The notes: generated by a model from the sequence alone, not told the origin. 64,000 bases of DNA from Enterobacteriaceae bacterium UBA7338 (GCA_002480085.1 DKPJ01000008.1:243096-307095), one strand, 5' to 3'; positions 42,072 through 51,739 are shown, numbered from the stretch's first letter. Numbers and translations: made by a program.

Positions 42072-43199
42072 TTAATCAACGTTCAAAGGTGGAACCGGAC
42101 GACCCTGACGTTGGTAGAAATCGGTCACGAAGCTCTCTAATTTACCCTCTTCGATAGCCTTACGTAAACCAGCCATTAAGCGCTGGTAGTGACGCAGGTT
42201 ATGAATGGTATTGAGGCGCGCGCCCAATATTTCGTTGCAACGGTCAAGATGATGCAAGTAAGCACGTGAATAATTGCGACACGTATAGCAATCACACTCA
42301 GGATCCAGCGGCGATGTGTCGCTTTTGTGCTTCGCATTGCGGATTTTCACTACGCCATCAGTCACGAACAGGTGACCGTTACGCGCGTTACGCGTTGGCA
42401 TGACGCAGTCGAACATATCGATGCCGCGACGCACGCCCTCGACCAGATCTTCCGGTTTCCCTACGCCCATCAGGTAACGTGGTTTATCCGCCGGGATCTG
42501 CGGGCAGACATGCTCCAGAATACGGTGCATATCCTCCTTCGGCTCACCGACAGCCAAACCGCCGACAGCGTAGCCATCAAAGCCAATCTCTACCAGACCC
42601 TTGACGGAGATATCGCGTAAATCTTCGTAAACGCTGCCCTGAATGATGCCAAACAGCGCGTTTTTGTTCTCCAGCGAGTCAAAGCGATCGCGGCTGCGCT
42701 GCGCCCAGCGCAGGGACATCTCCATTGAGCGCTTGGCGTAGTCCCAGTCAGCCGGGTACGGCGTGCACTCGTCGAAGATCATCACGATGTCGGATCCGAG
42801 ATCGTACTGGATCTCCATCGATTTTTCCGGATCGAGGAAGATCGGATCGCCGTTGATCGGGTTGCGGAAGTGCACTCCCGCTTCGGTGATTTTACGGATA
42901 TCGCCGAGGCTAAAGACCTGGAAACCGCCGGAGTCGGTGAGAATCGGCCCTTTCCACTGCATAAAGTCGTGCAGATCGCCGTGCAGCTTCATGATCTCCT
43001 GGCCAGGACGCAGCCAGAGGTGGAAGGTGTTACCGAGGATGATCTGCGCACCGGTGGCTTCAACCTCTTCCGGGGTCATCCCTTTTACCGTGCCGTAGGT
43101 TCCCACGGGCATAAAAGCAGGCGTCTCAACGACGCCACGATCGAACACCAGGCGGCCGCGACGCGCGCGACCGTCGGTGGTATCAAGTTCAAATTTCAC
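42072..43199 (-). CDS. tgt: Tgt, queuine tRNA-ribosyltransferase
   Basis: 375 aa, E. coli length. It exchanges guanine-34 in the anticodon of Asp, Asn, His and Tyr tRNAs for preQ1. TIM-barrel with active-site segments LTDSGGFQVFSLG and GVGKPEDLVEGV, and a zinc site CDCYTC with a distal His (YLHHLDRCNE). QueC, which makes the precursor, and QueA, which matures the base, are both in this window; queA is directly upstream. Confidence 0.98.
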   Translation of the reverse strand: MKFELDTTDGRARRGRLVFDRGVVETPAFMPVGTYGTVKGMTPEEVEATGAQIILGNTFHLWLRPGQEIMKLHGDLHDFMQWKGPILTDSGGFQVFSLGDIRKITEAGVHFRNPINGDPIFLDPEKSMEIQYDLGSDIVMIFDECTPYPADWDYAKRSMEMSLRWAQRSRDRFDSLENKNALFGIIQGSVYEDLRDISVKGLVEIGFDGYAVGGLAVGEPKEDMHRILEHVCPQIPADKPRYLMGVGKPEDLVEGVRRGIDMFDCVMPTRNARNGHLFVTDGVVKIRNAKHKSDTSPLDPECDCYTCRNYSRAYLHHLDRCNEILGARLNTIHNLRHYQRLMAGLRKAIEEGKLESFVTDFYQRQGRPVPPLNVD

Positions 43200-43252
43200 T
43201 TAACTCTCCAGCATCAGAAAAACAGTCTGACGTTTAAACCGGTGTCGCGGAC

Positions 43253-44323
43253 TTATTCCCCGACACGCTCATCAATAGCGGAAGGATTGTACGTGATAAA
43301 CATCGCATCCCCGTAGCTAAAAAAGCGATATTTCTCTTCTACGGCAGCGTGATAGGCATTCATCGTATGCTGATAACCAGCAAACGCCGACACCAGCATA
43401 ATCAGCGTTGATTCCGGCAGGTGGAAGTTGGTCACCAGCGCGTCGATCACCTTGTACTGATAGCCCGGGTAGATAAAGATCTGCGTATCGCCAAAGAAGG
43501 GTTCGATGAGATCGTTTTTTGCCGCCTGGGCCGCGCTCTCCAGCGAGCGTACGGAGGTGGTGCCTACCGCGATGACCCGGTTACCGCGCGCTTTCGCTGC
43601 CAGCACGGCGTCAACCACCTCCTGCGGCACTTCGGCATACTCGGAGTGCATGATGTGATCTTCAATGCTGTCTACGCGCACCGGCTGGAAGGTACCGGCT
43701 CCCACGTGGAGGGTGACAAACGCTTGCTCAATGCCCTTCTCACGCAGCGCGGCCAGCAGCGGCTCGTCGAAGTGCAGGCCCGCCGTCGGGGCAGCCACCG
43801 CGCCCGGCTTCTCACTGTAGACGGTCTGATACAGCTCGCGGTCGGCGTCTTCGTCCGGACGGTCGATGTAGGGCGGCAGTGGCATATGGCCGATGGCGTT
43901 GAGGATATCCAGCACCGGGCGCGCGTCGTTAAACTCCACCTCAAACAGCGCATCGTGACGCGCCACCATGGTGGCCTGAATGCTCTCATCGTCCCCCAGC
44001 AGCAGCTCGGCACCCGGCTTCGGCGCTTTAGAGGCGCGAATATGTGCCAGAATACGTTTATCATCGAGCATGCGTTCGACCAGCACTTCAATCTTACCGC
44101 CGCTGGCTTTACGGCCAAACAGGCGGGCCGGGATGACGCGGGTATTGTTAAACACCAGCAGATCGCCCGGGTTGAGCTTATCGAGCAGATCGGTGAAAGT
44201 ACCATGCGTCAATGCCCCCGTCGGCCCGTCAAGCGACAGCAAACGACAGCTGCTACGCTCAGGCTGCGGATAGTGGGCAATCAGGGATTCAGGTAGTTCA
44301 AAGGAAAAATCGGCAACACGCAT
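43253..44323 (-). CDS. queA: QueA, S-adenosylmethionine:tRNA ribosyltransferase-isomerase
   Basis: 356-aa enzyme that adds a cyclopentenediol from S-adenosylmethionine to preQ1 in tRNA, giving epoxyqueuosine. Conserved segments include FNNTRVIPARLFGRK, EKPGAVAAPTAGLHF and THFHLPESTL-like NFHLPESTLIMLVSAFAG. First gene of queA-tgt-yajC-secD-secF; divergent from acpH across 93 bp. Confidence 0.97.
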   Translation of the reverse strand: MRVADFSFELPESLIAHYPQPERSSCRLLSLDGPTGALTHGTFTDLLDKLNPGDLLVFNNTRVIPARLFGRKASGGKIEVLVERMLDDKRILAHIRASKAPKPGAELLLGDDESIQATMVARHDALFEVEFNDARPVLDILNAIGHMPLPPYIDRPDEDADRELYQTVYSEKPGAVAAPTAGLHFDEPLLAALREKGIEQAFVTLHVGAGTFQPVRVDSIEDHIMHSEYAEVPQEVVDAVLAAKARGNRVIAVGTTSVRSLESAAQAAKNDLIEPFFGDTQIFIYPGYQYKVIDALVTNFHLPESTLIMLVSAFAGYQHTMNAYHAAVEEKYRFFSYGDAMFITYNPSAIDERVGE

Positions 44324-44416
44324 GACGCTAACTCAAGACATAATTAAGAGGCGGGTAGTCTAGTGCCGGGGCGTGCTCCCTGCAACCGTTACCCGCCTGT
44401 GGATAAAGAATAGACG

Positions 44417-44998
44417 ATGAATTTTCTTGCTCATTTACATCTGGCACACCTTGCTGGCAGTTCTCTGCCAGGCAACCTGCTCGCCGATTTCGTGCGCGGC
44501 AACCCCGACGGCACCTACTCCGACGAGGTGGTAGAGGGCATTCGTATGCACCGGCGCGTTGACGCCCTGACCGACGCTCTGCCGGAGGTGCGCGAAGCCA
44601 AGGCCTGGTTCCGCCCGGAGACCCGCCGCGTCGCGCCCATTACGCTGGACGTGATGTGGGATCACTTCCTCTCCCGCCACTGGGCGCAGATCTCTCCCGA
44701 TCGGCCACTGCCGGAGTTTGTCCGCTACGCCCGCGCCCAGGTGGCCACCATTCTGCCGGTATCGCCGCCGCAGTTCGTCAATCTCAATAGCTACCTGTGG
44801 TCGGAGAACTGGCTGGAGCGCTACCGCGAGATGGCGTTTATTCAGCAGGTGCTGAACGGCATGGCTAATCGTCGTCCCCGCCTCGACGCCCTGCGCGACT
44901 CCTGGCACGATCTGGAGGCCCACTACCCGGCGCTGGAGCAGCAGTTCTGGCAGTTCTATCCGCGCATGATGGATCAGGCGCAAAATAAGCAGCTTTAA
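44417..44998 (+). CDS. acpH: AcpH, acyl carrier protein phosphodiesterase
   Basis: 193-aa HD-superfamily hydrolase that removes the 4'-phosphopantetheine arm from acyl carrier protein. N-terminal MNFLAHLHLAHLAGSSLPGN and the metal-binding EGIRMHRRVDALTD and MWDHFLSRHW motifs match the family, and the length equals E. coli AcpH. A divergent promoter region is shared with queA. Confidence 0.95.
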   Translation: MNFLAHLHLAHLAGSSLPGNLLADFVRGNPDGTYSDEVVEGIRMHRRVDALTDALPEVREAKAWFRPETRRVAPITLDVMWDHFLSRHWAQISPDRPLPEFVRYARAQVATILPVSPPQFVNLNSYLWSENWLERYREMAFIQQVLNGMANRRPRLDALRDSWHDLEAHYPALEQQFWQFYPRMMDQAQNKQL

Positions 44999-45074
44999 GC
45001 ATTGCGTTCTCTTTTCGCCCTCCTATACTGGCCGCGTTGCGCTAAATAACCTCATTATTAAAAGGAGATTTAAT

Positions 45075-45677
45075 ATGGTTCTGGTCACGCGTCCGGCCCC
45101 GGACTTCACCGCTGCGGCGGTCTTAGGCAGCGGTGAGATCGTTGAGAAGTTTAACTTCAAACAGCACACCGCAGGCAAAGCCACGGTTCTCTTCTTCTGG
45201 CCGATGGACTTCACCTTCGTCTGCCCGTCAGAGCTGATCGCCTTCGATAAGCGCTACGAAGAGTTTCAGCAGCGCGGCGTTGAAGTGGTTGGCGTCTCAT
45301 TTGACTCTGAGTTTGTCCACAACGCCTGGCGTAATACCCCGGTGGAGAAAGGCGGCATCGGGCCGGTGAAGTATGCCATGGTGGCGGATATCAAACGCGA
45401 AGTGCAGAAAGCCTACGGCATTGAGCATCCGGACGAGGGCGTTGCCCTGCGCGGCTCCTTCCTGATCGACAAGGCGGGCATCGTGCGTCATCAGGTGGTG
45501 AACGATCTGCCTTTAGGCCGTAACGTTGACGAAATGCTGCGTATGGTGGATGCATTACAGTTCCACGAAGAGCATGGCGAAGTGTGCCCGGCCCAGTGGG
45601 AAAAAGGTAAAGAGGGAATGAACGCCTCTCCGGACGGCGTGGCGAAGTTCCTCAGCGAACACCTCACCAGCCTGTAA
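45075..45677 (+). CDS. tsaA: TsaA-type typical 2-Cys peroxiredoxin (AhpC/Prx1 family)
   Basis: 200-aa thiol peroxidase. Peroxidatic Cys50 in FTFVCPSELIAF and resolving Cys near 170 in HGEVCPAQW make it a typical 2-Cys enzyme that reduces H2O2 and organic peroxides. Length and motifs are closer to Prx1/TsaA than to the AhpC of the ahpCF operon, and no ahpF lies beside it, so thioredoxin is the likely reductant. Salmonella carries a gene called tsaA at this place; E. coli K-12 does not. A strong site AAAAGGAGattta precedes the ATG. Confidence 0.88.
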   Translation: MVLVTRPAPDFTAAAVLGSGEIVEKFNFKQHTAGKATVLFFWPMDFTFVCPSELIAFDKRYEEFQQRGVEVVGVSFDSEFVHNAWRNTPVEKGGIGPVKYAMVADIKREVQKAYGIEHPDEGVALRGSFLIDKAGIVRHQVVNDLPLGRNVDEMLRMVDALQFHEEHGEVCPAQWEKGKEGMNASPDGVAKFLSEHLTSL

Positions 45678-45683
45678 GCGGTG

Positions 45684-45764
45684 TTGCCTGGTGGCGCTGC
45701 GCTTACCAGGCCTGCTATTGCTTCGCAGATCCTTGGCCGGGCAAGGCGTCATTGCCGCCCGGCA
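45684..45764. repeat. Two REP-like units between convergent tsaA and the DUF3999 gene
   Basis: ttgcctggtggcgctgcgc followed by ttaccaggcct (45684-45712), and ggccgggcaaggcgtc-attgccgcccggca (45735-45764). The first unit has CCTGG instead of the usual CCGGG core, so it is a diverged copy. Confidence 0.75.
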
Positions 45765-45767
45765 TTT

Positions 45768-47135
45768 TTATGCTGACTTCTGCCGCACTTCGCGCCAGAT
45801 GCCAAGCCCCACCCAGACCAGCACCAGCACACCCAGCCCCAGCGCTGCCCACACCAGCATTTTCTTCAACTGGCTTTGCTGCAACGCCGGATCCACTGCC
45901 GTCAACCGCGCATCACCACCCAGCACAATGCGATCCTCTACCAACGCGTACGGAATATCTGCGTTTGCCTGGCGCAGCGCGGCGGGTACCAGCATATCGA
46001 CATCCATTGCCTGCGGTTGCGCGGCACCATTACCCCAGGCGAGTAAAAACGGCCCTTTACCCTGGGCGTTGAAGATCAGCGTCTGGCTGGCGCGCTCGCC
46101 GGTCACCAGGGCGATGCCGTCCTCAAGCTGGCCGTTAACCGCCGTCACGCGGATCGCCTGCACCCGCCCGCCAGTGGGCAGCGGCTCAGAGGACTTACCG
46201 TTGAGTTGATAAATTACGCTTTTCGCCAGCGGCTGCCATGCGGCCTTTGCCTCGCTGCGGTACTCGATCGCCAGCGGCAGCACGCGCCCTTCCCGGGCTT
46301 CGATCACCACTGACACCAGCGGCTGTGGCCGTTGCCAGGAGAACTCCTGCACCGATGAGGAGACGGTTTTCGCCACTGCGTTTAGAGGGATATTTACCGC
46401 CGTATCGCTGTAGATCTGCTCCACTGCCGTCGCGCCGGTCAGCGTCGGCGCACGTGCAGCATCATTGAACACCACCAGAACATAACGCATCTCCGTCGGA
46501 TAGACTAAGGCACTGAAATCCAGGGTATTCAGCAGCAGGTGGTCGCTGCCAGAGGTCAGATCCATCAGCGGCATATCGCGGCCATAGAGCGTCCAGTTTT
46601 TCAGATCGCTGCTGACGTACACATCTGTCCGTGCCTGCCAGTTGGCAGGCACGGCGTTCCATGCCAGCTTCAGCTGCGACAGCGGAAATTCGTCTTTTTG
46701 CGTTTCAGGCAGGGTTAACAGGTAGCTTTTGCTCACCCTCTTTTTGCCTTCGCCATCAAGGCGGATCTCTATGCCGTCCTGCGAGCGCAGCCACAGATTT
46801 TCTGACGCAGCACTATTATCCGGCACCGGTTCGAGGGCGAACAGGCGCAGCGGCAGCGTGCGCGGCGGCGTTTGTTTCTGCACCGCCGGGATCAGCGTAA
46901 AAGGCACCGCATGCCCCTGCTGATTGAAGACCCGCACATCGCGCAGATCGGACGCAACGCTGTCAGTATAAATACGCTCCGGCAGCATCACCTGATACAG
47001 CGGTGACGCTGGCGTCGTCGCCAGCGCCGCGCCCCATGCATAATCCTGCGGCGTTTCCGAGGTGGCGTCCTGGCTCCAGGCCGGCAGCGCCGCGCCGAGC
47101 AACGCACAAAAAAGTATCCTTCTGACGATCGTCAT
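45768..47135 (-). CDS. DUF3999 family envelope protein
   Basis: 455 aa, unknown function. Signal peptide MTIVRRILFCALLGAALPAWSQ, a long periplasmic beta-rich part (about 25-420) with repeated Asp/Asn-Val-Tyr segments that recalls carbohydrate-binding or discoidin-like folds, and one C-terminal membrane helix (about 424-446, MLVWAALGLGVLVLVWVGLG) with a short basic tail. It overlaps the last base of the DUF2339 gene, so it is surely cotranscribed and coupled to it. The pair recurs in proteobacteria but is not at this place in E. coli K-12. I infer a two-part membrane complex. Confidence 0.82.
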   Translation of the reverse strand: MTIVRRILFCALLGAALPAWSQDATSETPQDYAWGAALATTPASPLYQVMLPERIYTDSVASDLRDVRVFNQQGHAVPFTLIPAVQKQTPPRTLPLRLFALEPVPDNSAASENLWLRSQDGIEIRLDGEGKKRVSKSYLLTLPETQKDEFPLSQLKLAWNAVPANWQARTDVYVSSDLKNWTLYGRDMPLMDLTSGSDHLLLNTLDFSALVYPTEMRYVLVVFNDAARAPTLTGATAVEQIYSDTAVNIPLNAVAKTVSSSVQEFSWQRPQPLVSVVIEAREGRVLPLAIEYRSEAKAAWQPLAKSVIYQLNGKSSEPLPTGGRVQAIRVTAVNGQLEDGIALVTGERASQTLIFNAQGKGPFLLAWGNGAAQPQAMDVDMLVPAALRQANADIPYALVEDRIVLGGDARLTAVDPALQQSQLKKMLVWAALGLGVLVLVWVGLGIWREVRQKSA

Positions 47136-49786
47136 TATCCTTGTTCCTCGTTATGCGTCTGTTGTACCCGAGGCGGCAGCGGTGAGAAATAGCCTACGAT
47201 CAACACCAGCACCGCCACGCCAATAAAGGCAACCGCGCGGGCCAGTCCGCCGCCGCCAGCGCTGTCTACCAGCATCAGTTTCACAATCACCACGCCAAGT
47301 AACACCGCACCGCACAGCCATTTACGCCGCGATAACTGCCTGGCGGCACGCAGCATCACCAGCAGCGCCACCAGCATCCAGAACAGCGCGAAGCAGGTCT
47401 GTACCAGCCGGGACGACCACAGCGCACTTATCGACCAGTCGATCCCGCCATACCACGCGAGGCTGCGCAACAGCAGGCCGTTCAGCCACCAGAAGGCTAG
47501 CCCTGCCAGCAGCAGCGGCACACGTTTCTGGATCTTACGTCCCTGCACTGGGAGATAGCGGGCGCACAACCGCGCCAGCGCGAGCAGCGCCATTAAGGCA
47601 AAGGCGGCACCCTCTTCCAGCGGATTAAGCAATGGCCGGTAGCCCTGCCCCATCACCACGCCATCATCGATATTGGTCAGCAGCAGCATTACCAGCAGGA
47701 AGAAGCCCATAGGGACCAGCGCCAGCGTACCGTACCACTGCGGCCAGACGCGTAGCGGCCACAACGAACGTTTCAGCCCGGCGCGCACCAGCAAAATCGT
47801 CGCTGCCGCCGACGTCATTGCCAGCCCCGCCTGCCACGGGAACATGCCCCACGACAGCGTATCGATATACCACCACAGCTCTGCCGCCAGCGCGGTGACA
47901 ATCATCCAGAACAGCGACAGGTGCACTCCCTGCGAAAGATAAGGCACAGGCGGCGTGCGCTGTTGATACAGCAGCCAGAACGCGGACGGTAGCGCAACAC
48001 ACCAGGCGATATTTTGCCAGCCAGCGCTGAAGATCGCGCCCTGGGCGGCGATCTGCCAGACCAGCGCCGCCAGCATCAAAGGCCACAGCAGCCAGACGCT
48101 ATAGCTCAACGCGCGCCAGCGCAACCGTTGCGCGGCCCACTGCCAGCCATGGACGCTCAGGGCGGTGAGCGCCAGCAGGCCCGGTAGATCGTTCATCCAC
48201 CGGCTTAAGGTCAGCGCCGACAGCCCGTGCAGGGCCAGCAGCCAGAAGATAATGCCTCCCGCCAGCAGGCCATAGCTGCCCTGCGTATTCAGGCCGCGCC
48301 ACAGCCAGGCGGCGGCGATCCACGTCAGGCTCAGCACCGCAAAAATCATCAGTTGCGACAGCGCTGGCAGCGTATCCTGCACCGCCCACAGCGCGCTGCC
48401 CACGGCAAGCAGCAGTAGACCGGTGCCGCTGTAGCTCATCCGCCGTTGCTGTTGCTGAACGCCAAGCCAGAGAATGCCCAGCCCTTCCAACGCCCAGGCC
48501 ATTGATGTCCAGCACGCAGAAAGCGCCAGCGGGATCGCCAGCGTGACAAACGCACCGCCCAGCGCCAGCGCGGCCAACACCAGCGGCCGCCCGAGTTCCG
48601 GTTTACGCCGCAGCACCAGCCACGCCAGCAGCAGATAAAACGCGCCGAACCCGAGCGCGGAAAACGCCGGGCCAAAGGTGAAATCCTGAGTGAGAACGTA
48701 CTGCATGCCAAAACCGATCAGCGGCGGCGCGAACAGCAGCACACCGTCAAGGATACGTGGGCCGCCGCCCTGCGCGCGCAGCGACAGCCCGACGCTCAAC
48801 ACGCCAAACAGCACGATATTGGCGATCAGGAACAGCTGGCAGCTAAGGTAAAACGCAGGCTGATAGCTATAAAGTCCCCATACCCCACCGACGCCAAAGG
48901 TAAATAGCAGACCAAGCAGATTAAGCACACGCCAGTGCTGCCAGACGCTGATGGCCAGAATGCCGCAGGAGAGCAGCAGATAGAATGAAAACAGCCCGAT
49001 GTGGCTGCCGCCGCCGGTAGAGAGCAGCAGCGGCGCGAGATAACCACCGAGGCTGGCGAGCATGGCGAGACTTAAGGCGCGCTGCAATACCGCCAGCCCG
49101 ACGCTTACCGCACAGATCAGCAGCAGCAAGGCAAACGCCAGCGTCATCGGCAGCATTTGCCAGAGGCGGAACGCGCCAAACACCGTGAGGTAGAGCACGC
49201 CGGTAGCGCCGCCCTGCAAAATCAGCGCATACACCGGCTGTTTGTGGCGCAGTCGCCAGCCGAGCGCCAGCAGCACCACGGCCGCCAATGCTGCCACACA
49301 GAGGCGCAGCTCCAGCGGGAACAGATCGCGCTCGACGGAATAGCGAAATAAAAACGCCAGCCCGAAGAACAGCAACAGAATGCCGAGTTTCGCCAGGGGG
49401 TTACCACGCATAAACCAGCTGACCAGCGAGGAGATCATGCCGCCGCGCGGCTCCTCGGCCAGGGGGGGGCTGGTCGCCATCTGAGTGACGGCGACCGGCT
49501 CAGGCAACGCCGTTTGCGCAGCCCAGGGATCGAGGATGGGGTGTTCTGCCGCAGGTACAATGACAGGAACAGGTTCCGGCTCCGCTATCCCATCAGACAA
49601 CGGTTGTGGAGCAGGTACACTCACCTGTCCCGCCAGCTGCTGCTCCAGCGCCGTCAGCCGTTCACGCAATATGCCCAATTCCCGCTGCGTATCGCTGCTT
49701 TTTCGCCAGGCGCCGATCGCCAGCGCAGGGGCGACGATCAGGGCGAGAAAGAGAACAAGACCGGCAACCAGCAAAAGCTCATCCAT
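47135..49786 (-). CDS. DUF2339 family polytopic membrane protein
   Basis: 883-aa protein of unknown function. An N-terminal membrane helix (about 4-26) is followed by a short coiled coil (QRELGILRERLTALEQQLAG), a Pro-rich linker (about 55-115), then roughly 20 or more membrane helices to the C-terminus. The start of the core, GNPLAKLGILLLFFGLAFLFRYSVE, and GGYLAPLLLSTG are typical of the family. First gene of a pair with the DUF3999 gene. An uninterrupted run of eight C (coding strand; 49462-49469) lies in the linker near residue 106, where slippage would shift the frame. Transport or cell-wall roles are guesses. Confidence 0.85.
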   Translation of the reverse strand: MDELLLVAGLVLFLALIVAPALAIGAWRKSSDTQRELGILRERLTALEQQLAGQVSVPAPQPLSDGIAEPEPVPVIVPAAEHPILDPWAAQTALPEPVAVTQMATSPPLAEEPRGGMISSLVSWFMRGNPLAKLGILLLFFGLAFLFRYSVERDLFPLELRLCVAALAAVVLLALGWRLRHKQPVYALILQGGATGVLYLTVFGAFRLWQMLPMTLAFALLLLICAVSVGLAVLQRALSLAMLASLGGYLAPLLLSTGGGSHIGLFSFYLLLSCGILAISVWQHWRVLNLLGLLFTFGVGGVWGLYSYQPAFYLSCQLFLIANIVLFGVLSVGLSLRAQGGGPRILDGVLLFAPPLIGFGMQYVLTQDFTFGPAFSALGFGAFYLLLAWLVLRRKPELGRPLVLAALALGGAFVTLAIPLALSACWTSMAWALEGLGILWLGVQQQQRRMSYSGTGLLLLAVGSALWAVQDTLPALSQLMIFAVLSLTWIAAAWLWRGLNTQGSYGLLAGGIIFWLLALHGLSALTLSRWMNDLPGLLALTALSVHGWQWAAQRLRWRALSYSVWLLWPLMLAALVWQIAAQGAIFSAGWQNIAWCVALPSAFWLLYQQRTPPVPYLSQGVHLSLFWMIVTALAAELWWYIDTLSWGMFPWQAGLAMTSAAATILLVRAGLKRSLWPLRVWPQWYGTLALVPMGFFLLVMLLLTNIDDGVVMGQGYRPLLNPLEEGAAFALMALLALARLCARYLPVQGRKIQKRVPLLLAGLAFWWLNGLLLRSLAWYGGIDWSISALWSSRLVQTCFALFWMLVALLVMLRAARQLSRRKWLCGAVLLGVVIVKLMLVDSAGGGGLARAVAFIGVAVLVLIVGYFSPLPPRVQQTHNEEQG

Positions 49787-49866
49787 GGTTTTACCTTCGG
49801 TTCGGTGATCACTCCCGAAAGGATATTACATTTCTTTTCAATACTGGTAAAAATGTTGCAACAGGT

Positions 49867-51684
49867 TCAGCGATTGCGCCAAATCGTGGCGGAGACCGCT
49901 GGTAGCGACAGCACATTATCCTCGATAGTGCCGGTGCCCACGTTACACTGCCAGGCAGGGACATCCAGCAGCGGTACATCGCTGAGTACCACCTCGCAGG
50001 CCTCGCCGCGGTTGATCGCCACCAGCACGCGTTCATGTTGGTAAACGCGCACAAACACCACCACATCGCCTTCCGCACTCACTACCTGACAGCCGCCGTA
50101 ACGCAGCGCGCGGCTTTTCTTGCGCAGCGTCGCCATCTGCTGATAAAGCGCAAACAGCGTGGCATCCTGGTTTTTTTTGTCCCACGGGAAGGGCTTGCGG
50201 CAGAAGGGATCGTTGTTGCCGTCGAGACCAACCTCATCGCCGTAGTAGATGCAGGGCACGCCCGGCCAGGTAAAGAGCCAGACGACGCCCAGCGGCATGC
50301 GATCCACCTGTTTACCCAGCAGGGAGATAAAGCGGGCGGTGTCGTGGCTGTCGAGCTGGTTAAACATGCGCAGCTGCTGCTGGTGCGACAGGCCAGCGCG
50401 GTAGTTATTCATCCACGCCGCACAGGTCTGGGCGTCGATATGCTGCGGATCGTAGGAGATGTCGGTGTTAGCCAGAAAACCCCACACCGGCACGGTAAAG
50501 CCCCGGTAGTTCATAGCCGCGTCTTCGGCATCGGCCTGTAGCCACTGGCGGGCGTCGCCAAAGTGCTCCCCGACGATATAGGACTCTGGGTTGGTCTCTT
50601 TTGCTGCCTGGCTGATACCGGTAACGTGCAGGAGATTATTGCGCGCCCCGCCCGCCTCTCCCAGCATGTGCACCACGTCCAGCCGCCAGCCGTCCATGCT
50701 CCACGGCGCCTTCAGCCAGTGGCGTACGATGCTCTCCTCGCCCCGGTAGATCTCATCGACCAGAGAGGGATCCTGATAGTCCAGCTTCGGCAGGCTCGGG
50801 TAGCCCAGCCAGTCCAGCGCCCGCCCGTCGGCAGAGAAGCTGTACCACGACCGCCAGGGCGACGTAGGGTTATGGCACGCCCCGGTAGTGCCGCGATTGT
50901 GGCGGTCAAACCAGGCATGAGAGTCGCCGCTGTGGTTGAAGACGCCATCCAGCAGCAGGCGGAACCCTTCGCGACGGGTATTCTCCCGCAGGCGCAGCAG
51001 CGCGCTATCGCCACCGAACTGCGGGTCAACGTGACGATAATCTTCGGTGTCGTATTTATGCACGCTGGGGGCGGTAAAGACCGGGTTCAGGTAGAGCGCC
51101 GTGACGCCCAGCTTTTTGAGATACGGCAGCTTTTCGCTGATGCCGTCGAGATCCCCGCCGTAGAAGGTCGAGCCGCCGCCGTGGGCGGTAACCGGCTCAT
51201 CCCAGCTGCGTAGCTCAATGTTCTGCCCGGCGGCATGGTGATAGTAGAGGTTATCCTGACTGGACTCGCGCGGCAGGCTGCGGGCAAAGCGGTCGGTAAA
51301 AATCTGATAGAAGACCTGATCGGCCACCCACTGCGGCCCGCTATCCGGCGCGTCGATGGCGAACTGCTCCAGCCGGGCAGGCGGAAAGCGGCTAAAGCCC
51401 TGCGGAGTAAACCAGATCTGGCGGTCGTCCCACAGCAGCTTAAAGCTGTAGCGGCGCCGCGGCTGGCCGTTGGTTAAGTCGATCTCTGCCCGCCAGGCCG
51501 TGACGCCAGGCTTCGGCGCACTGCGCAGCGGATGCATGCGAATCGAGGTCTCTTCGTTATCATGCTCTGCCCGCAGGGTCACCCGCAGCGGCAGCGCGTC
51601 TCCGGTCAGCCACAGGACAACCTGCAGCTTATCTTTGTTCTGTTTTACAAACGGTGCGACCGGAAGATGCCAGGCATTCAGCAT
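49867..51684 (-). CDS. malZ: MalZ, maltodextrin glucosidase
   Basis: 605-aa cytoplasmic GH13 enzyme that releases glucose from the reducing end of maltodextrins. N-terminal beta-sandwich domain (about 1-120), then the TIM-barrel with DGVFNHSGDSH, nucleophile Asp in WRLDVVHMLGE, acid/base Glu in SYIVGEHFGD and transition-state Asp in NQLDSHDTARF. One residue longer than E. coli MalZ. It is 55 bp downstream of proY on the same strand. A MalT-activated promoter is expected from the family, but no clear MalT box was recognised. Confidence 0.96.
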   Translation of the reverse strand: MLNAWHLPVAPFVKQNKDKLQVVLWLTGDALPLRVTLRAEHDNEETSIRMHPLRSAPKPGVTAWRAEIDLTNGQPRRRYSFKLLWDDRQIWFTPQGFSRFPPARLEQFAIDAPDSGPQWVADQVFYQIFTDRFARSLPRESSQDNLYYHHAAGQNIELRSWDEPVTAHGGGSTFYGGDLDGISEKLPYLKKLGVTALYLNPVFTAPSVHKYDTEDYRHVDPQFGGDSALLRLRENTRREGFRLLLDGVFNHSGDSHAWFDRHNRGTTGACHNPTSPWRSWYSFSADGRALDWLGYPSLPKLDYQDPSLVDEIYRGEESIVRHWLKAPWSMDGWRLDVVHMLGEAGGARNNLLHVTGISQAAKETNPESYIVGEHFGDARQWLQADAEDAAMNYRGFTVPVWGFLANTDISYDPQHIDAQTCAAWMNNYRAGLSHQQQLRMFNQLDSHDTARFISLLGKQVDRMPLGVVWLFTWPGVPCIYYGDEVGLDGNNDPFCRKPFPWDKKNQDATLFALYQQMATLRKKSRALRYGGCQVVSAEGDVVVFVRVYQHERVLVAINRGEACEVVLSDVPLLDVPAWQCNVGTGTIEDNVLSLPAVSATIWRNR

Positions 51685-51739
51685 AACTGCTCTCCTTTAG
51701 GTTAACCCTGCCAGAGAACAGTATGCGACGTGAGGGGGT

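Noticed and set aside
51685..51739. MalT box before malZ
   Set aside because: A G-rich run (gaggggg) is present but does not fit the MalT consensus well and overlaps the proY 3' end; not reported as a site.
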